Source: Przewalskia tangutica
Taxonomy: Eukaryota; Streptophyta; Magnoliopsida; Solanales; Solanaceae
Direction of reading: 5' to 3'
NCBI GenBank assembly: GCA_029844215.1
Contig: CM056733.1
Coordinates: 12,769,501-12,833,500 of the forward strand
DNA: 64,000 nt
Shown: positions 63,025 to 64,000 of the stretch, in pieces
How the letters are laid out: every line of letters begins with the position of its first letter
How positions within the stretch are numbered: position 1 is the first letter of the stretch
Made by a program: the position numbers and the translations under genes
Notes under the pieces: model-generated
Told to the model about the DNA's origin: nothing
The model's database searches: none
The model's input: only the letters and a program-made list of their open reading frames with translations

Positions 63025-64000
63025 TGTTACACCATGTAATTCTACGTACGATCGGAAGTATAGTTAGTCAATTTGAGTTTCGGCAACCCGAGACCCGTCC
63101 CGAGGGTCACTTATGACGTAAATAGATGTTAAGGACGTGTAAGGAAGATTGAAGGTCAATTGGATTAAAAGAAATATATCTCAACAAAGTTTCACGAAAA
63201 TCTGACGATACACCAAGCATTTCGCGCCACAAAATCCAATTCGCTTCATGGTTCAAGGCCCATATTTTCCCACCATACTGCCACCATCTATGTTGGGATA
63301 TGAGGCTGGTGATCTACGGTGCAGAACGAGCCGCATATGAGAGGTAGTGGGAATTCCTATTTAAGCTTAAAAATGAGCCAACACTCTCTTCATTTCATTT
63401 TTTACCTAAGTACTTTCCAAACACTCTCCTAGGGTTATTCTATCATCAAGGAACATTCCAACACTAATTTGAAGACATATCTCCCTTAGATGATCCATAA
63501 CATCATGGAAAGCTCTCTAGTGGCAAGGTAGAGTTGAAGATCTTCTTAAATCTTGGAATGAAACTTGTTGTATAAGTCATCTTGACTGGTTTGAGGTATG
63601 ATTTTGATACTTCTTAATGGTCCTAGCGTTTCTTAGCTTGGTTGATTGAATTGGTGGAAGTAATTTATGAAAAAGAAGTAAAACTCCACGAAAGAGTCAT
63701 TATAATTCTTGGATTGTTCTTGATTGAATTCTAAGATGTTCATGACTAGAAGTTGAAAGTGTGGTAATAGAGACTATGGAGTATGTAGATGTGGTCTTAT
63801 TGTTGGTGTTGTTATTTAAGGAGAGTTGCTAGTCTATTGGTAGCCATGAAACTCATAACTTGACAAGCATGCCTTCTAGGTGATCGATGAAATGTCATAG
63901 CAAAATGATTCTTAGTTTATGGATCCTATCTTGACCCGAACCATCTATATTGTGTAGATACTTGTTTGTAGAGCGTTCGGAGGTTCGTGAAGCCTTGTTA
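63025..64000 (+). repeat. Gypsy-type 3' LTR, plus orientation, runs off the window
   Basis: Starts TGTTACACCATGTAATTC right after the polypurine tract. A TATA-like CCTATTTAAGC lies at 63356. The R/U5-like part shows the CTAGGGTTATTCTATCATC style of these LTRs. The right end is outside the window. Confidence 0.72.

Overview
The window is nuclear DNA of a flowering plant, almost certainly Solanaceae. The signs are a TS-type SINE, tRNA-iMet- and tRNA-Asp-primed LTR elements, a Stowaway-type MITE, and a cluster of endogenous pararetrovirus (Caulimoviridae) sequences that best fit a solendovirus-like, tobacco-vein-clearing-virus-type layout. That genus placement rests on general knowledge and was not tested by alignment. 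Well over half of the window is nested transposable elements and their wreckage. I found no tRNA, rRNA or CRISPR.

One host gene can be supported. It is a small D111/G-patch protein of 133 residues on the minus strand, in four exons between 35528 and 11970. All splice sites are GT..AG, all introns are phase 0 and every exon is in frame. The coding sequence is only 402 bases, yet the gene spans 23.6 kb. Intron 2 (4.0 kb) holds a 5'-truncated LINE. Intron 3 (18.6 kb) holds a SINE, a hAT remnant split by a MITE, the 5' half of a chromovirus, and about 13 kb of pararetroviral sequence.

The pararetroviral block (17332 to 30483) has a plus-strand part, A (RT-RNase H, downstream ORF, promoter, primer-binding site). 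It abuts tail to tail on two minus-strand parts, B2 and B1, which are in direct repeat. A and B2 form an inverted repeat of about 1.5 kb per arm with a spacer of about 170 bases inside the host intron. All copies are broken, and A and B1 share the same two inactivating lesions.

Layout. 1-8300: a gypsy-type LTR split by a non-autonomous Athila-like element (1342-6676, TSD ACTCA). 8320-11040: a decayed Copia and its LTR. 11970-35528: the G-patch gene. 35682-36654: a long-TIR, Pack-MULE-like element about 150 bases upstream of the start codon. 37130-38002: a minus-strand solo LTR of the same Copia family as 10203. 38409-49379: a minus-strand LINE split by a nearly full-length Copia (38662-47487). 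49380-59840: the 3' end of a minus-strand Tekay-like chromovirus, whose LTR was split first by a 4.2-kb solo LTR (50157-54361, TSD ACATG) and elsewhere by a hAT element (about 55070-58030). 60250-64000: two more gypsy LTRs in opposite orientations.

Many single-base frame breaks, especially in GC-rich blocks, could be decay or could partly be assembly consensus errors; the sequence alone cannot separate these.
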